Shown piece by piece: positions 9,256 to 18,171 of a DNA stretch of 64,000 nucleotides. Location of the stretch: contig CAIVXG010000223.1 of the NCBI GenBank assembly GCA_903909815.1, forward strand, positions 75,771 through 139,770, in the 5' to 3' direction. The translations under genes were made by a program, and so were the position numbers. The stretch's first letter is position 1; every line of letters starts with the position of its first letter. The notes under the pieces are model-generated. The model had not been told where the DNA came from and made no database searches. It worked only from the letters and a program-made list of their open reading frames with translations. This DNA comes from an uncultured beta proteobacterium (lineage in GTDB: Bacteria > Pseudomonadota > Gammaproteobacteria > Burkholderiales > Burkholderiaceae_C).

Positions 9256-10566
9256 TCAGCGCTTGCCGATGGGCTGCACATTGCGCGCCACCGAGCCGGT
9301 GAACAACTGGCGCGGACGACCGATTTTGTATTCGGTATCGCTGATCATCTCGTTGAGCTGGGCGATCCAGCCCACGGTGCGGGCCAGCGAGAAGATGCCG
9401 GTGAACAGGTTCACCGGGATACCGATGGCGCGTTGCACGATGCCGGAGTAGAAGTCCACGTTCGGGTAGAGCTTGCGCTGCACGAAGTAGTCGTCTTCCA
9501 GGGCGATCTTTTCCACAGCCTTGGCGAGCTTGAACAGCGGGTCGTTTTCCAGACCGAGTTCGGCCAAAACCTCATTGCAGGTTTCCTGCATAAGCTTGGC
9601 GCGTGGGTCGTAGTTCTTGTACACGCGGTGTCCAAAACCCATGAGCTTGACGCCGGAGTTCTTGTCCTTGACCTGCTCCATGAACTCTCCCACCTTGGGC
9701 AGGCCGCCCTGGCGCTGCAGGTCTTCGAGCATGTTCAAGCAGGCTTCGTTGGCGCCGCCGTGAGCCGGTCCCCACAGGCAGGCCACGCCCGCTGCAATGG
9801 CGGCAAACGGGTTCGTGCCGGAGGAGCCGCACAGGCGCACCGTGGAGGTGGAGGCGTTTTGCTCGTGGTCGGCATGCAGGATGAAGATGCGGTCCAGGGC
9901 GCGCTCCAGCACCGGGTTCACCTTGTAGTCTTCGCAAGGAACCGCGAACATCATGCGCAGGAAGTTGCCGGCATAGCTCAGGTCGTTGCGCGGATAGACG
10001 TAGGGCTGGCCGATGCCATACTTGTACGCCATAGCCACCAGCGTGGGCATCTTGGCAATCAGCCGGATGGCAGCGATGTCGCGGTGCTCGGCGTTGGTGA
10101 TGTCGGTGCTGTCGTGGTAGAAGGCCGAGAGCGCGCCTACCAGTCCGGTCAACACTGCCATGGGATGGGCGTCACGGCGGAATCCGCGCAGGAAGAACTG
10201 CATCTGCTCGTTCACCATGGTGTGGTTGATGATGAGCTTGTTGAAGTCCTTGCTCTGTTGCTCGTTGGGCAATTCGCCCTTGAGCAGCAGGTGGCAGGTG
10301 TCCATGTAATTGCACTGTGTGGCCAGTTGCTCGATCGGGTAGCCGCGGTACAACAGCTCGCCCTTGTCGCCGTCGATATAAGTGATGGCCGACTGGCACG
10401 AGGCTGTGGACAAGAATCCCGGGTCGTAGGTGAACATGCCGGTTTGCCCATAGAGCTTGCGGATGTCGATCACGTCGGGGCCGACGCTGCCCTGATAGAC
10501 GGGCAAATCGATGCTGGGGCTGCCGTTGCTGAACGACAGGGTGGCTTTGTTGTCGGCTAGTTTCAT
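9256..10566 (-). CDS. gltA: Citrate synthase (type II)
   Basis: Condenses oxaloacetate and acetyl-CoA to citrate. The 436-residue length fits the hexameric, NADH-sensitive type of Gram-negative bacteria. The catalytic histidines are seen in [11 protein letters not shown] and [14 protein letters not shown], and the catalytic Asp in NVDFYSG. The N-terminal domain typical of the type II enzyme is present ([15 protein letters not shown]). It is the last gene of the minus-strand gntR-sdhCDAB-sdhE-gltA row, 10 bases after sdhE, with a strong terminator behind it. Confidence 0.98.
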   Translation of the reverse strand: MKLADNKATLSFSNGSPSIDLPVYQGSVGPDVIDIRKLYGQTGMFTYDPGFLSTASCQSAITYIDGDKGELLYRGYPIEQLATQCNYMDTCHLLLKGELPNEQQSKDFNKLIINHTMVNEQMQFFLRGFRRDAHPMAVLTGLVGALSAFYHDSTDITNAEHRDIAAIRLIAKMPTLVAMAYKYGIGQPYVYPRNDLSYAGNFLRMMFAVPCEDYKVNPVLERALDRIFILHADHEQNASTSTVRLCGSSGTNPFAAIAAGVACLWGPAHGGANEACLNMLEDLQRQGGLPKVGEFMEQVKDKNSGVKLMGFGHRVYKNYDPRAKLMQETCNEVLAELGLENDPLFKLAKAVEKIALEDDYFVQRKLYPNVDFYSGIVQRAIGIPVNLFTGIFSLARTVGWIAQLNEMISDTEYKIGRPRQLFTGSVARNVQPIGKR

Positions 10567-10576
10567 GGTTGCCCTT

Positions 10577-10891
10577 TCAAGGCGTTTCTTTCAATTTCAA
10601 CATTTTCAATACTTCGCGGACATCGGGGCTATCGAGCTGCGGGTCCACCTGGATCAGGGTTTTTCGGCTCAGGTGCAGATCCAGCAAATCGTTGTCGCTC
10701 AGGTCCATTAAAGCGCTCAAAGCTTGCGACTGCTTGACGCTGAGGCTGGACTCAAAACGTGCGAAGAAGCGCGCAATGAACAGGTCGTTTTCCAGCAGGC
10801 CGCGCCGGCAGCGCCACTTGAGCTTGCTCAAACCCCGTTCATCCAGCATTTCGTCCTGCACGCGAGTTTCCACTTGATCGGTTAAGGCCAC
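10577..10891 (-). CDS. sdhE: FAD assembly factor SdhE
   Basis: A small cytoplasmic protein (about 104 residues) that promotes covalent FAD attachment to SdhA. The diagnostic RGxxE motif is seen in [14 protein letters not shown], and the family-typical [12 protein letters not shown] follows. The GTG at 10891 is chosen because it gives the usual length; TTG codons that overlap the sdhB stop are other possibilities. It lies between sdhB (11 bases) and gltA (10 bases), the standard betaproteobacterial order. Confidence 0.88.
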   Translation of the reverse strand: MALTDQVETRVQDEMLDERGLSKLKWRCRRGLLENDLFIARFFARFESSLSVKQSQALSALMDLSDNDLLDLHLSRKTLIQVDPQLDSPDVREVLKMLKLKETP

Positions 10892-10902
10892 TTTGTCCAA
10901 GA

Positions 10903-11607
10903 TCAAACTGCGCGCGCGACCATCATTTCCTTGATCTTGCCGATGGCCTTGGTCGGATTCAGACCCTTGGGGCAGACATCGACGCAGTTCATGATGGTGT
11001 GGCAGCGGAACAAGCGATAAGGATCTTCCAGATTGTCCAGCCGTTCCGCGGCAGCGTGATCGCGGCTGTCGGCGAGGAAGCGATAGGCCTGCAACAGACC
11101 TGCGGGCCCCACGAACTTGTCCGGATTCCACCAGAAGCTCGGGCAACTGGTGGAGCAGCTGGCGCACAGAATGCACTCATACAGACCATTGAGCTCTTCG
11201 CGCTCTTCCGGGCTTTGCAGGCGTTCCTTTTCCGGCGGCACGGTGTCGTTGATGAGGTAGGGCTTGATCGAGTTGTACTGCTGGAAGAACATCGTCATGT
11301 CCACGATCAGATCGCGCACCACGGGCAGCCCCGGCAGCGGCTTGAGCACGATGGTGCCGGTGAGCGTGCGCATGTTCGTCAGGCAGGCCAGGCCGTTCTT
11401 GCCATTGATGTTCATGCCGTCCGATCCGCACACGCCTTCGCGGCAGGAACGGCGAAAGCTGATGCTGGGGTCGACTTCCTTGAGTTTCATCAGGGCGTCC
11501 AGCAGCATGCGTTCGTGGCCATCGAGTTCGACCTCGATCGTCTCCATGTAGGGCTTGGCGTCCTGATCGGGGTTGTAGCGGTAAATGCTGAAGGTGCGTT
11601 TGGCCAT
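10903..11607 (-). CDS. sdhB: Succinate dehydrogenase iron-sulfur subunit
   Basis: Carries electrons from the flavin of SdhA to quinone. All three clusters are visible: [2Fe-2S] in SCREGVCGSDGMNI, then CILCASCSTSCPSFWW and CHTIMNCVDVCPKGLNP for the [4Fe-4S] and [3Fe-4S] clusters. At 234 residues it is of normal length. The frame runs upstream into the intercistronic repeat, but the ATG at 11607 (AKRTFSIYRYNP) matches the family start. Copy B of the repeat separates it from sdhA. Confidence 0.98.
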   Translation of the reverse strand: MAKRTFSIYRYNPDQDAKPYMETIEVELDGHERMLLDALMKLKEVDPSISFRRSCREGVCGSDGMNINGKNGLACLTNMRTLTGTIVLKPLPGLPVVRDLIVDMTMFFQQYNSIKPYLINDTVPPEKERLQSPEEREELNGLYECILCASCSTSCPSFWWNPDKFVGPAGLLQAYRFLADSRDHAAAERLDNLEDPYRLFRCHTIMNCVDVCPKGLNPTKAIGKIKEMMVARAV

Positions 11608-11617
11608 TTTGTTTCTC

Positions 11618-11711
11618 TTAATCAGGTGGGGACAGAGCTTGCTCTTTGAAATATTGAGGACAGGGCAAAGCTCACTGCGTGTAGTTCTTGGTCTGTCCCG
11701 CAAGGTATCAG
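11618..11711 (-). repeat. Intercistronic repeat, copy B (sdhA/sdhB)
   Basis: Read on the minus strand it starts at the sdhA stop (CTGATACCTTGCGGGACAG), continues ACCAAGAACTACACGCAGTG, contains CTGTCCTCAA, and ends TCTGTCCCCACCTGATTAAG about 10 bases before the sdhB start. An additional AGAGC-AA-GCTCT palindrome lies near the end. It fills almost the whole sdhA-sdhB spacer, which in many relatives is only a few bases. Confidence 0.75.
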
Positions 11712-13501
11712 AAGGTCCTTACCTTCGGCGGAATCGAAGCCACCGTCAGCGGCTGCAAATTCACCGGCTTGTAGCTCAGGCTGTTGCTCGCGCTGTCCCA
11801 CAGCGTGTGCTTCATCCATTGCGCGTCATTGCGGCCCAGCGGGCAGGTGGCGTCGTTGGCATCGCGCTCGTATTCATGCACCGTGTGCGCGCCGCGGCAC
11901 TCGTGCCGCGCCGCGGCCGAGACGATCGTGGCCTGTGCCACTTCGATCATGTTTTCGATCTCCAGCGCCTCGATGCGCGCCGTGTTGAACACCTTGGATT
12001 TGTCCTTGAGCGCGATGTTGCCCACGCGCTCGCGCAGTGCCGCGATCTTGCCCACGCCTTCGTCCATGCTGGCCTGGGTGCGGAACACGCCTGCGTGCAA
12101 CTGCATGGTTGCGCGAATGTCGTCGCCCACGCGTTGGGCATATTCGCCGGTGGCGGCGTTGTCAAGTCGTTCCAGCCGTGCCAGCGACTGCGCAGCCGCG
12201 TTCTCGGGCAGCGGTTTGTGCGTGTTGGCGCTGTTGAACTCGACGATGTGGTTGCCCGCAGCGCGGCCAAACACCAACAGATCCAGCAGCGAATTCGTGC
12301 CCAGGCGATTCGCGCCGTGCACGCTCACGCAGGAGCACTCGCCCACGGCGTACAGGCCGTTCACGACCTGGTTTACGCCGTCCTTGGGGACGACGACCTG
12401 ACCGTTGATGTTGGTCGGGATGCCGCCCATCTGGTAATGGATGGTGGGGACGACGGGGATCGGTTCGCGCGTGATGTCGACGTTGGCAAAGTTGGTGCCG
12501 ATCTCGTACACCGAGGGCAGGCGCTTGTGTATGGTTTCCGCGCCCAGGTGATCGAGCTTGAGCAGGATGTGGTCCTTGTTGGGACCGCAGCCGCGGCCTT
12601 CCTTGATTTCTTGGTCCATGCAGCGCGATACGAAGTCGCGCGGTGCCAGGTCCTTGAGCGTGGGCGCGTAGCGCTCCATGAAGCGCTCGCCGTTGGCGTT
12701 GAGCAGGATAGCGCCTTCGCCGCGGCAGCCTTCGGTCAGCAGCACCCCGGCTCCGGCAACACCGGTGGGGTGGAATTGCCAGAACTCCATGTCCTGCAGC
12801 GGAATGCCGGCACGCGCCGCCATTCCCAGGCCGTCGCCGGTGTTGATGAAGGCGTTGGTGGATGCGGCAAAGATACGGCCTGCGCCGCCGGTGGCCAGCA
12901 GCACGGTCTTGGCTTCGAGCACATACACGTCACCGGTCTCCATTTCGAGCGCGGTCACGCCCACGACGTCGCCGTCGGCGTTGCGGATCAGGTCCAGCGC
13001 CATCCATTCGACGAAGAAGTTGGTCTTGGCCTTGACGTTTTGCTGGTACAGCGTGTGCAGCATGGCGTGGCCGGTGCGGTCCGCAGCGGCGCAGGCGCGC
13101 TCCACCGCCTTTTCGCCGTAGTTAGCTGTGTGGCCGCCAAATGGACGCTGGTAGATCGTGCCGTCGGGATTGCGGTCAAACGGCATGCCCATGTGTTCCA
13201 GGTCGTACACGGCCTTGCCCGCCTCGCGGCACATGAACTCGATTGCGTCCTGATCGCCCAGCCAGTCCGAGCCCTTGATGGTGTCGTAGAAGTGGTAGTG
13301 CCAGTTGTCCTCGTTCATATTGCCCAGCGAGGCGCCGATGCCGCCCTGTGCAGCAACGGTGTGCGAACGCGTCGGAAACACCTTGGATAACACCGCGACG
13401 TTCAGCCCGGCGCGAGCCAGTTGCAGCGAGGCGCGCATGCCGGAGCCACCGGCCCCCACGATGACGACGTCGAATTTTCTTTTGCTAACGGTATAAGCCA
13501 C
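11708..13501 (-). CDS. sdhA: Succinate dehydrogenase flavoprotein subunit
   Basis: Oxidises succinate to fumarate in complex II. The 597-residue protein has the FAD-binding VIVGAGGSGMRASLQLA near the N-terminus and the RSHTVAAQGGIGAS segment with the histidine that binds FAD covalently. Further conserved stretches include HPTGVAGAGVLLTEGCRGEG and HGANRLGTNSLLDLLVFGRAAG. The GTG start at 13501 is supported by GGAGG about 10 bases upstream. It lies 3 bases from sdhD; its TGA starts repeat copy B. Confidence 0.98.
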   Translation of the reverse strand: MAYTVSKRKFDVVIVGAGGSGMRASLQLARAGLNVAVLSKVFPTRSHTVAAQGGIGASLGNMNEDNWHYHFYDTIKGSDWLGDQDAIEFMCREAGKAVYDLEHMGMPFDRNPDGTIYQRPFGGHTANYGEKAVERACAAADRTGHAMLHTLYQQNVKAKTNFFVEWMALDLIRNADGDVVGVTALEMETGDVYVLEAKTVLLATGGAGRIFAASTNAFINTGDGLGMAARAGIPLQDMEFWQFHPTGVAGAGVLLTEGCRGEGAILLNANGERFMERYAPTLKDLAPRDFVSRCMDQEIKEGRGCGPNKDHILLKLDHLGAETIHKRLPSVYEIGTNFANVDITREPIPVVPTIHYQMGGIPTNINGQVVVPKDGVNQVVNGLYAVGECSCVSVHGANRLGTNSLLDLLVFGRAAGNHIVEFNSANTHKPLPENAAAQSLARLERLDNAATGEYAQRVGDDIRATMQLHAGVFRTQASMDEGVGKIAALRERVGNIALKDKSKVFNTARIEALEIENMIEVAQATIVSAAARHECRGAHTVHEYERDANDATCPLGRNDAQWMKHTLWDSASNSLSYKPVNLQPLTVASIPPKVRTF

Positions 13502-13504
13502 GGT

Positions 13505-13870
13505 TTAAAGCCTCCAGAGAACTTGAATGGCCCAACCCGCGCATGTGACGAGCCAGACCAGGGAGAAGATTTCGAGCGTCAGCCGCACGGACACGGGTTT
13601 GACGTAGTCCATCCAGATTTCGCGCATGCCAACCCACACGTGGTAGAGCATCGCCAGGATGACCGTGAAGGTCAGCGCCTTCATCCATTGTGTGGCAAAT
13701 ATGCCGGCCCATTTTTCGTAGCTGAGCGGGCCCTTGCTGAAGATCACCTGCGCCAGCAGCAGCAGCGTGAACAGCGCCATGATGACGGCGGTGGCACGTT
13801 GCGCCAGCCAGTCGCGCAGTCCGTAGTGAGCACCGGTGACGATGCGTTGAGAGCCGTGGTTCACAGACAT
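13505..13870 (-). CDS. sdhD: Succinate dehydrogenase membrane anchor subunit
   Basis: A 121-residue inner-membrane anchor of complex II with three hydrophobic helices (about residues 28-46, 64-83 and 96-117). The second has LYHVWVGMREIWMDYVKP, containing the heme/quinone-site His and conserved Arg and Asp. It lies 21 bases downstream of sdhC and directly before sdhA, the standard order. Confidence 0.95.
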   Translation of the reverse strand: MSVNHGSQRIVTGAHYGLRDWLAQRATAVIMALFTLLLLAQVIFSKGPLSYEKWAGIFATQWMKALTFTVILAMLYHVWVGMREIWMDYVKPVSVRLTLEIFSLVWLVTCAGWAIQVLWRL

Positions 13871-13891
13871 GGTTCTTGTTCCTGTAGATGT

Positions 13892-14335
13892 TTAGTAAAG
13901 GCCGAACAGTTTGGCGCCCAGCACGGCGGTCAGGCCCAGGCTGAACACCAGCGTGGCGACGGCCGAGGACTTGCCAAATTCCTTGGAATAGGCGTGGCGA
14001 AACTCCATGTACAGGTGGCGCAGGCCGGCGGTGAAGTGATGCAGATAGGCCCAGATCACGCCCAACGCCAGCAGCTTCCAGACCGGACCAGGCAGGTACA
14101 GCATGCCGTTGCTGAAAGCCGAGGTGAAGCGCGCGAAGGAATATTCGGAACTGATCGAGGTGTCGAACATCCAGATGATGAAGGGCATCAGCAAGAACAG
14201 GATCAGACCGCTGACGCGGTGCATGCCGGAGATGATGGATGCCAGCGGCCAGCGGTAACCCGGCAGGTCCTTGAATGCGTTGATGTTGCGGAACTCGGGC
14301 CGCTTGGCCTGGATGGGGGGAGTGCTGAAGCTCAT
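13892..14335 (-). CDS. sdhC: Succinate dehydrogenase cytochrome b556 subunit
   Basis: A 147-residue membrane anchor that shares heme b with SdhD. The start of the first helix carries the signature SIISGMHRVSGLILFLL, and the heme-ligand region reads YLHHFTAGLRHLYMEF. The three membrane segments are as expected. It follows gntR by 65 bases on the same strand, so the regulator is probably cotranscribed with the sdh genes. Confidence 0.95.
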   Translation of the reverse strand: MSFSTPPIQAKRPEFRNINAFKDLPGYRWPLASIISGMHRVSGLILFLLMPFIIWMFDTSISSEYSFARFTSAFSNGMLYLPGPVWKLLALGVIWAYLHHFTAGLRHLYMEFRHAYSKEFGKSSAVATLVFSLGLTAVLGAKLFGLY

Positions 14336-14400
14336 ATAGGTGCTTTCTTGGGGTAACGCGAAATTCTATTGCACCGCACCAAACTGACTGCAGGGTTGCA

Positions 14401-15192
14401 TCAATTGAGCGCGTTCAGATAATGGTGACTGTCGGTGCGATACAGGCCACGGCGCAGTTCCATGGGTACGTCATTGTAGGTGTGGGCTATGCGCTCCACG
14501 CTGAGCAGCGGCGTTTGCGGGCTGACTTGCAGGCGCTCGCACTGTTCCGCGTCGGGCAGGACGGCACGAATTTTTTCCTCGGCGCGCACCATGCGCACGC
14601 CAAACTCGGTTTCGAACAGCGCGTACATCGGTCCGTGGTAATCGCTCAAGCGCTCAGCTGTCAAACCCTTGAATGGTGTGCCGGGTAACCACAGTTCTTC
14701 CAGAATCGTGGGTACGCCGCCAAAGGAGAGGACGCGGCGCACCTGCAGCACCGAGTCGCCGGTGCGCAAGCCCAGGGCACGGGCAATGTCGGCGCTGGCG
14801 CGCACGCGCTTGCAGTCGATGATGGTGCGTTGCGACGGTCCTTCGCTGCTGGCCTCGCCACTGTCTGGAACGAGTTTGAGAAACCGGTATTGCACCTGCT
14901 GCTCCACGTGGGTGGCGACAAAAGTGCCCTTGCCCTGGCGTCGTATCAGCAGGTTTTCCGCGGCGAGTTCGTCGATGGCCTTGCGCACCGTGCCCTGGCT
15001 CACGCGAAAGCGCGCCGCCAGTTCGGTTTCACTGGGGATTGCTTCGCCCGGTTTCCACTCTCCCGCTTGCAGACTTTGCAGAATCAGGGTCTTGATCTGC
15101 TGGTACAGCGGACTGAATGCGGGCGTGCCAGTCGGGCCCGCATTCAATCCGAACTCGGTGTTTTCATGCGTGCCTGAGGGGACATGTGCCAT
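14401..15192 (-). CDS. GntR-family (HutC-type) regulator of the TCA block
   Basis: A 263-residue regulator: an N-terminal winged helix (IPSETELAARFRVSQGTVRKAIDEL) and a C-terminal UTRA ligand domain (about residues 110-255). The ATG at 15192 is preferred over upstream codons because these lie inside its own operator and promoter. It is divergent from mdh and upstream of sdhCDAB-sdhE-gltA. A TCTTATATAAGA palindrome lies between the -35 and -10 boxes of its own promoter, which suggests autoregulation and control of both arms. The ligand cannot be read from sequence; a TCA-cycle or related organic acid is a guess from context. Confidence 0.88.
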   Translation of the reverse strand: MAHVPSGTHENTEFGLNAGPTGTPAFSPLYQQIKTLILQSLQAGEWKPGEAIPSETELAARFRVSQGTVRKAIDELAAENLLIRRQGKGTFVATHVEQQVQYRFLKLVPDSGEASSEGPSQRTIIDCKRVRASADIARALGLRTGDSVLQVRRVLSFGGVPTILEELWLPGTPFKGLTAERLSDYHGPMYALFETEFGVRMVRAEEKIRAVLPDAEQCERLQVSPQTPLLSVERIAHTYNDVPMELRRGLYRTDSHHYLNALN

Positions 15193-15198
15193 GCTGTA

Positions 15199-15226
15199 AT
15201 CATATCTTATATAAGACATAAGACAA
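15199..15226 (-). promoter_or_regulatory. gntR-sdh promoter with embedded operator
   Basis: On the minus strand: -35 TTGTCT (15226-15221), a 16-base spacer, and -10 TATGAT (15204-15199). The spacer is TCTTATATAAGA (15216-15205) preceded by a half-site TATG, so a protein on the palindrome would cover the promoter core. Confidence 0.6.
15205..15216. promoter_or_regulatory. Palindromic GntR-type operator
   Basis: TCTTATATAAGA is a perfect 12-base palindrome, followed on the plus strand by CATAAGA (15217-15223), which repeats one half-site. It lies between the divergent gntR and mdh genes and overlaps the gntR promoter. Binding by the adjacent GntR protein is inferred. Confidence 0.65.
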
Positions 15227-15227
15227 A

Positions 15228-15256
15228 TTGACGATTGCGGATTTTCAGTTTAAACT
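15228..15256 (+). promoter_or_regulatory. mdh promoter
   Basis: -35 TTGACG (15228-15233), a 17-base spacer, and -10 TAAACT (15251-15256), about 39 bases before the mdh ATG. The operator palindrome lies just upstream of the -35 box. Confidence 0.65.
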
Positions 15257-15294
15257 TGCCAGCTGTTTTAAACCACCACCCTGGAGTACTTACC

Positions 15295-16281
15295 ATGAGC
15301 AAAAAACCCGTACGTGTGGCCGTCACCGGCGCCGCTGGTCAGATCGGTTACGCATTGTTGTTTCGCATCGCGTCCGGAGAAATGCTCGGCAAAGACCAAC
15401 CGGTGATCCTGCAACTGCTGGAAATCCCCGACGAAAAGGCGCAAAAGGCGCTCAAGGGCGTGATGATGGAGTTGCAAGATTGCGCCTTTCCGCTGCTCGT
15501 GGGCATGGAAGCGCACAGCGACGCGATGACGGCTTTCAAGGACACGGATTACGCCCTGCTGGTGGGCTCGCGTCCGCGCGGTCCAGGCATGGAGCGCGCC
15601 GAGTTGCTGGCCATCAACGGCGCCATTTTCATCGCTCAGGGCAAGGCGCTGAATGCGGTGGCCAGTCGCAATGTCAAGGTGCTGGTGGTGGGCAATCCCG
15701 CCAACACCAACGCCTACATCGCTATGAAGAGCGCACCCGACCTGCCGCGCAAGAACTTTACCGCCATGTTGCGCCTGGACCACAACCGTGCACTGAGCCA
15801 GATCGCTGCCAAGACCGGCAAGCCCGTGGCCGATATCGAAAAGCTGTGCGTGTGGGGCAACCATTCCCCCAGCATGTATGCCGATTACCGCTTCGCCACC
15901 ATCAACGGCGCATCGGTCAAGGACATGATCAACGATCAGGACTGGAACGCCAACACCTTCTTGCCCACCGTGGGCAAGCGCGGTGCGGCCATCATCGAGG
16001 CACGCGGCCTCTCGTCGGCTGCTTCGGCAGCGAACGCAGCCATCGACCACATGCGCGACTGGGCCTTGGGCACCAATGGCAAGTGGGTCACCATGGGTAT
16101 TGCGTCGGATGGCCAATACGGCATTCCGAAGGACACGATGTTCGGGTTTGCGGTGACCTGTGAAGGCGGCGAATACAAGCTGGTCGAAGGCTTGACCATC
16201 GATGAGTTCAGCCAGGGCTGCATCAACAAGACCTTGGCCGAGCTGCAAGGCGAACAGGACGGCGTCAAACACCTTCTGTGA
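15295..16281 (+). CDS. mdh: Malate dehydrogenase (type 2)
   Basis: NAD-dependent interconversion of malate and oxaloacetate. The 328-residue protein has [20 protein letters not shown] for NAD binding, the mobile-loop arginines in [11 protein letters not shown], and the catalytic His in [13 protein letters not shown]. The ATG at 15295 has a GGAG ribosome site; an upstream in-frame ATG would begin inside the promoter. It is divergent from gntR-sdh and followed by a repeat-rich spacer. Confidence 0.97.
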   Translation: MSKKPVRVAVTGAAGQIGYALLFRIASGEMLGKDQPVILQLLEIPDEKAQKALKGVMMELQDCAFPLLVGMEAHSDAMTAFKDTDYALLVGSRPRGPGMERAELLAINGAIFIAQGKALNAVASRNVKVLVVGNPANTNAYIAMKSAPDLPRKNFTAMLRLDHNRALSQIAAKTGKPVADIEKLCVWGNHSPSMYADYRFATINGASVKDMINDQDWNANTFLPTVGKRGAAIIEARGLSSAASAANAAIDHMRDWALGTNGKWVTMGIASDGQYGIPKDTMFGFAVTCEGGEYKLVEGLTIDEFSQGCINKTLAELQGEQDGVKHLL

Positions 16282-16325
16282 TGGCTCTCGTGATGAGTAC
16301 ACGGTTCGTCATTGCGAGCTGCCTG

Positions 16326-16341
16326 TTTCGGTCGACCGAAA
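16326..16341. repeat. 16-base perfect palindrome downstream of mdh
   Basis: TTTCGGTCGACCGAAA lies between a lone CGTCATTGCGAG end (16308-16319) and a complete REP-like element. It could be the core of a related repeat or a protein site; no T-run follows. Confidence 0.5.
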
Positions 16342-16368
16342 TAGCATACTGGCCATGAACCCCGGTTT

Positions 16369-16453
16369 CGTCATTGCGAGCGAAGCGTGGCAATCCATGC
16401 ATTGTCATGGCGCGCGGCGATGGATTACCGCGGCCTGCGGCCTCGCAATGACG
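16369..16453. repeat. REP-like palindromic element, copy 1
   Basis: The element is bounded by CGTCATTGCGAG and CTCGCAATGACG, with internal GCGTGGCAATCCATG and GCGATGGATTACCGC pairing across a centre. This type of dispersed palindrome is common in betaproteobacterial spacers. An extra left end at 16308-16319 suggests a second, degraded copy. It fills the mdh/CoA-lyase spacer. Confidence 0.85.
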
Positions 16454-16532
16454 AGTCCCCTGTTGTGGGGTGGTGTTCCGTTGTACTTCCCGCAAACGGG
16501 AATCTCGTAATGCAGTGCTTCGTTTTGGCTTC

Positions 16533-17606
16533 ATGAAACATCCGCGCGAAATTTTGTTGGGCTCGCAGGCCGCGGCCGGCGCATTGCCGGTGTGCGATCA
16601 CTACAGCGGCGTGGAGGTGCGCATGCGCAAGAGCCTGCAATTGCAGGCCGAGATGATGCAGGAATTCGGCGCCTGCGTGTTTGACGTGACGCTGGACTGC
16701 GAGGACGGTGCGCCCGTCGGTGGCGAGCATGAACACGCGCTGATGGTGGCGGAGCTGGCACGGCAGACCATGCACAGTGAGGCTGCTGTTGCGGGCTCGA
16801 TCGCGCCGCGCGTGGCCGTGCGCGTGCACCCGGTGGACCATCCCGCCTTTGTCGCCGATATCGCCACCATTGTGGGTCGCGCCGGGTCCGCCTTGTGCCA
16901 CCTGATGATTCCCAAGGTCGAGTCGCTGGCCGACGTGCAGCGCGCGGTCAATGAGGTCGATCAGGCGAGTTCGGCAGGTGCACGCGCTTTGCCGCTGCAC
17001 GTGCTGATCGAGTCGCCTGCCGCTGTGCATCGGGCGTTCGAGATCGCATCGCACCCGCGCGTTCAGTCCATGAGCTTTGGCTTGATGGATTTTGTTTCTG
17101 CCCACGGCGGCGCGATTCCCGCTTCTGCCATGAGCATGGGCACGGCCAAGAACCCGCAGCCTTTGGATCAGTTCACGCATCCGCTGGTGCTGCGCGCCAA
17201 GCTGGAGATTTCCAGCGCCTGTCATGCCTGGGGCAAGGTGCCCGCGCATGGTGTTGTCACCGAATTTTCCGATGCAGCCGTGGTGCAGGGCGCCGCGCGC
17301 CGCGCTGCCCGTGAACTGGGCTTCACCCGCATGTGGAGTATTCATCCGAATCAGATTCGCCCCATTTTGGCTGCTTTTTCGCCCGAGTTGCGGGAGGTGG
17401 AGCTGGCGGCAAAAATCATCGCGGCGGCAGCGCGCGCGGACTGGGCGCCGATATCGGTGGAGGCGCAATTGCACGACCGCGCCAGTTACCGTTATTACTG
17501 GCAGCTACTGGAGCGGGCACACCGAACCGGACTATGCTTGCCGGCCGAGGTGCAGGGCTACTTTGCGCCGCGCAGCATGGAAACAACCACCCAGGAGTCT
17601 GTATGA
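16533..17606 (+). CDS. HpcH/HpaI aldolase, CitE-like CoA-ester lyase
   Basis: A 357-residue TIM-barrel lyase of the CitE/malyl-CoA lyase family, which cleaves or hydrolyses acyl-CoA esters such as malyl-CoA or citramalyl-CoA. Family marks are the acidic metal site VTLDCEDGAP near residue 50, the HLMIPKVES strand, VLIESPAAV, and the SIHPNQI motif near residue 275. The ATG at 16533 is chosen over earlier codons that lie in the repeat spacer. The last codons overlap the start of the next gene. The substrate is not readable; the position between mdh and acnB suggests organic-acid metabolism. Confidence 0.8.
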   Translation: MKHPREILLGSQAAAGALPVCDHYSGVEVRMRKSLQLQAEMMQEFGACVFDVTLDCEDGAPVGGEHEHALMVAELARQTMHSEAAVAGSIAPRVAVRVHPVDHPAFVADIATIVGRAGSALCHLMIPKVESLADVQRAVNEVDQASSAGARALPLHVLIESPAAVHRAFEIASHPRVQSMSFGLMDFVSAHGGAIPASAMSMGTAKNPQPLDQFTHPLVLRAKLEISSACHAWGKVPAHGVVTEFSDAAVVQGAARRAARELGFTRMWSIHPNQIRPILAAFSPELREVELAAKIIAAAARADWAPISVEAQLHDRASYRYYWQLLERAHRTGLCLPAEVQGYFAPRSMETTTQESV

Positions 17607-18112
17607 AAAAGCTGTTCGCGTCGCTGCTGATCGCATCTCTACCCGTCATGGCGCTGGCGCAAGCCACGACCCCGGTACCGGTCAGCGCCAGCCGCGCCGA
17701 CATCAAGAACAAGGCAAAGAATCTGGCGGTGGCTCTGGATGCGGCCGAGGCGGCGTTGACGCCAGGCGAACTGGCGATTGCCGAGCGCGTGCATGTGGGG
17801 CGCCTGCCCTGTGAACTGGGGAACTGGGTGACGCTGAGCGCGGACCCGGCGGCACCGGGTTACTTTGACGTGCAACTGCAAAAGCTCAGGTTCCGCATGT
17901 TCCCCGTGGAAACATCCACTGGCGCGATTCGCCTGGAAGACCACAAGGCCGGTGCGGTCTGGCTGCAGTTGGCCAACAAGTCCATGCTGATGAACCAAAA
18001 ATTGGGCAAGCGCCTCGCTGACGAGTGCATGAGCCCGGTGCAGGTGGTGGTGGCCGAGGCCTTGAAGAAGAACCCAGGCGTGAGCGTGCTCGATGCACCT
18101 GCGGCCAAATAG
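17603..18112 (+). CDS. Periplasmic protein of unknown function
   Basis: A 169-residue protein with a signal peptide (MKKLFASLLIASLPVMALA, cut before QAT). Two cysteines remain in the mature part (LPCELGN and ADECMSP) and could form a disulfide. A helical Ala/Lys-rich N-terminal stretch is followed by a beta-rich middle (VQLQKLRFRMFPVET). The ATG overlaps the stop of the CoA-lyase gene (ATGA), so the two are translationally coupled. acnB follows. I recognise no domain. Confidence 0.75.
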   Translation: MKKLFASLLIASLPVMALAQATTPVPVSASRADIKNKAKNLAVALDAAEAALTPGELAIAERVHVGRLPCELGNWVTLSADPAAPGYFDVQLQKLRFRMFPVETSTGAIRLEDHKAGAVWLQLANKSMLMNQKLGKRLADECMSPVQVVVAEALKKNPGVSVLDAPAAK

Positions 18113-18171
18113 TTCACCGTGTATTGGCGGTCGATGTAACGACGATTTTGTTTTTGTAACCGGAGAAAAAA

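Noticed and set aside
11585..13390. A 601-codon open frame opposite sdhA
   Set aside because: Same cause: an antisense shadow of a long high-G+C gene, without a ribosome site or recognisable motif.
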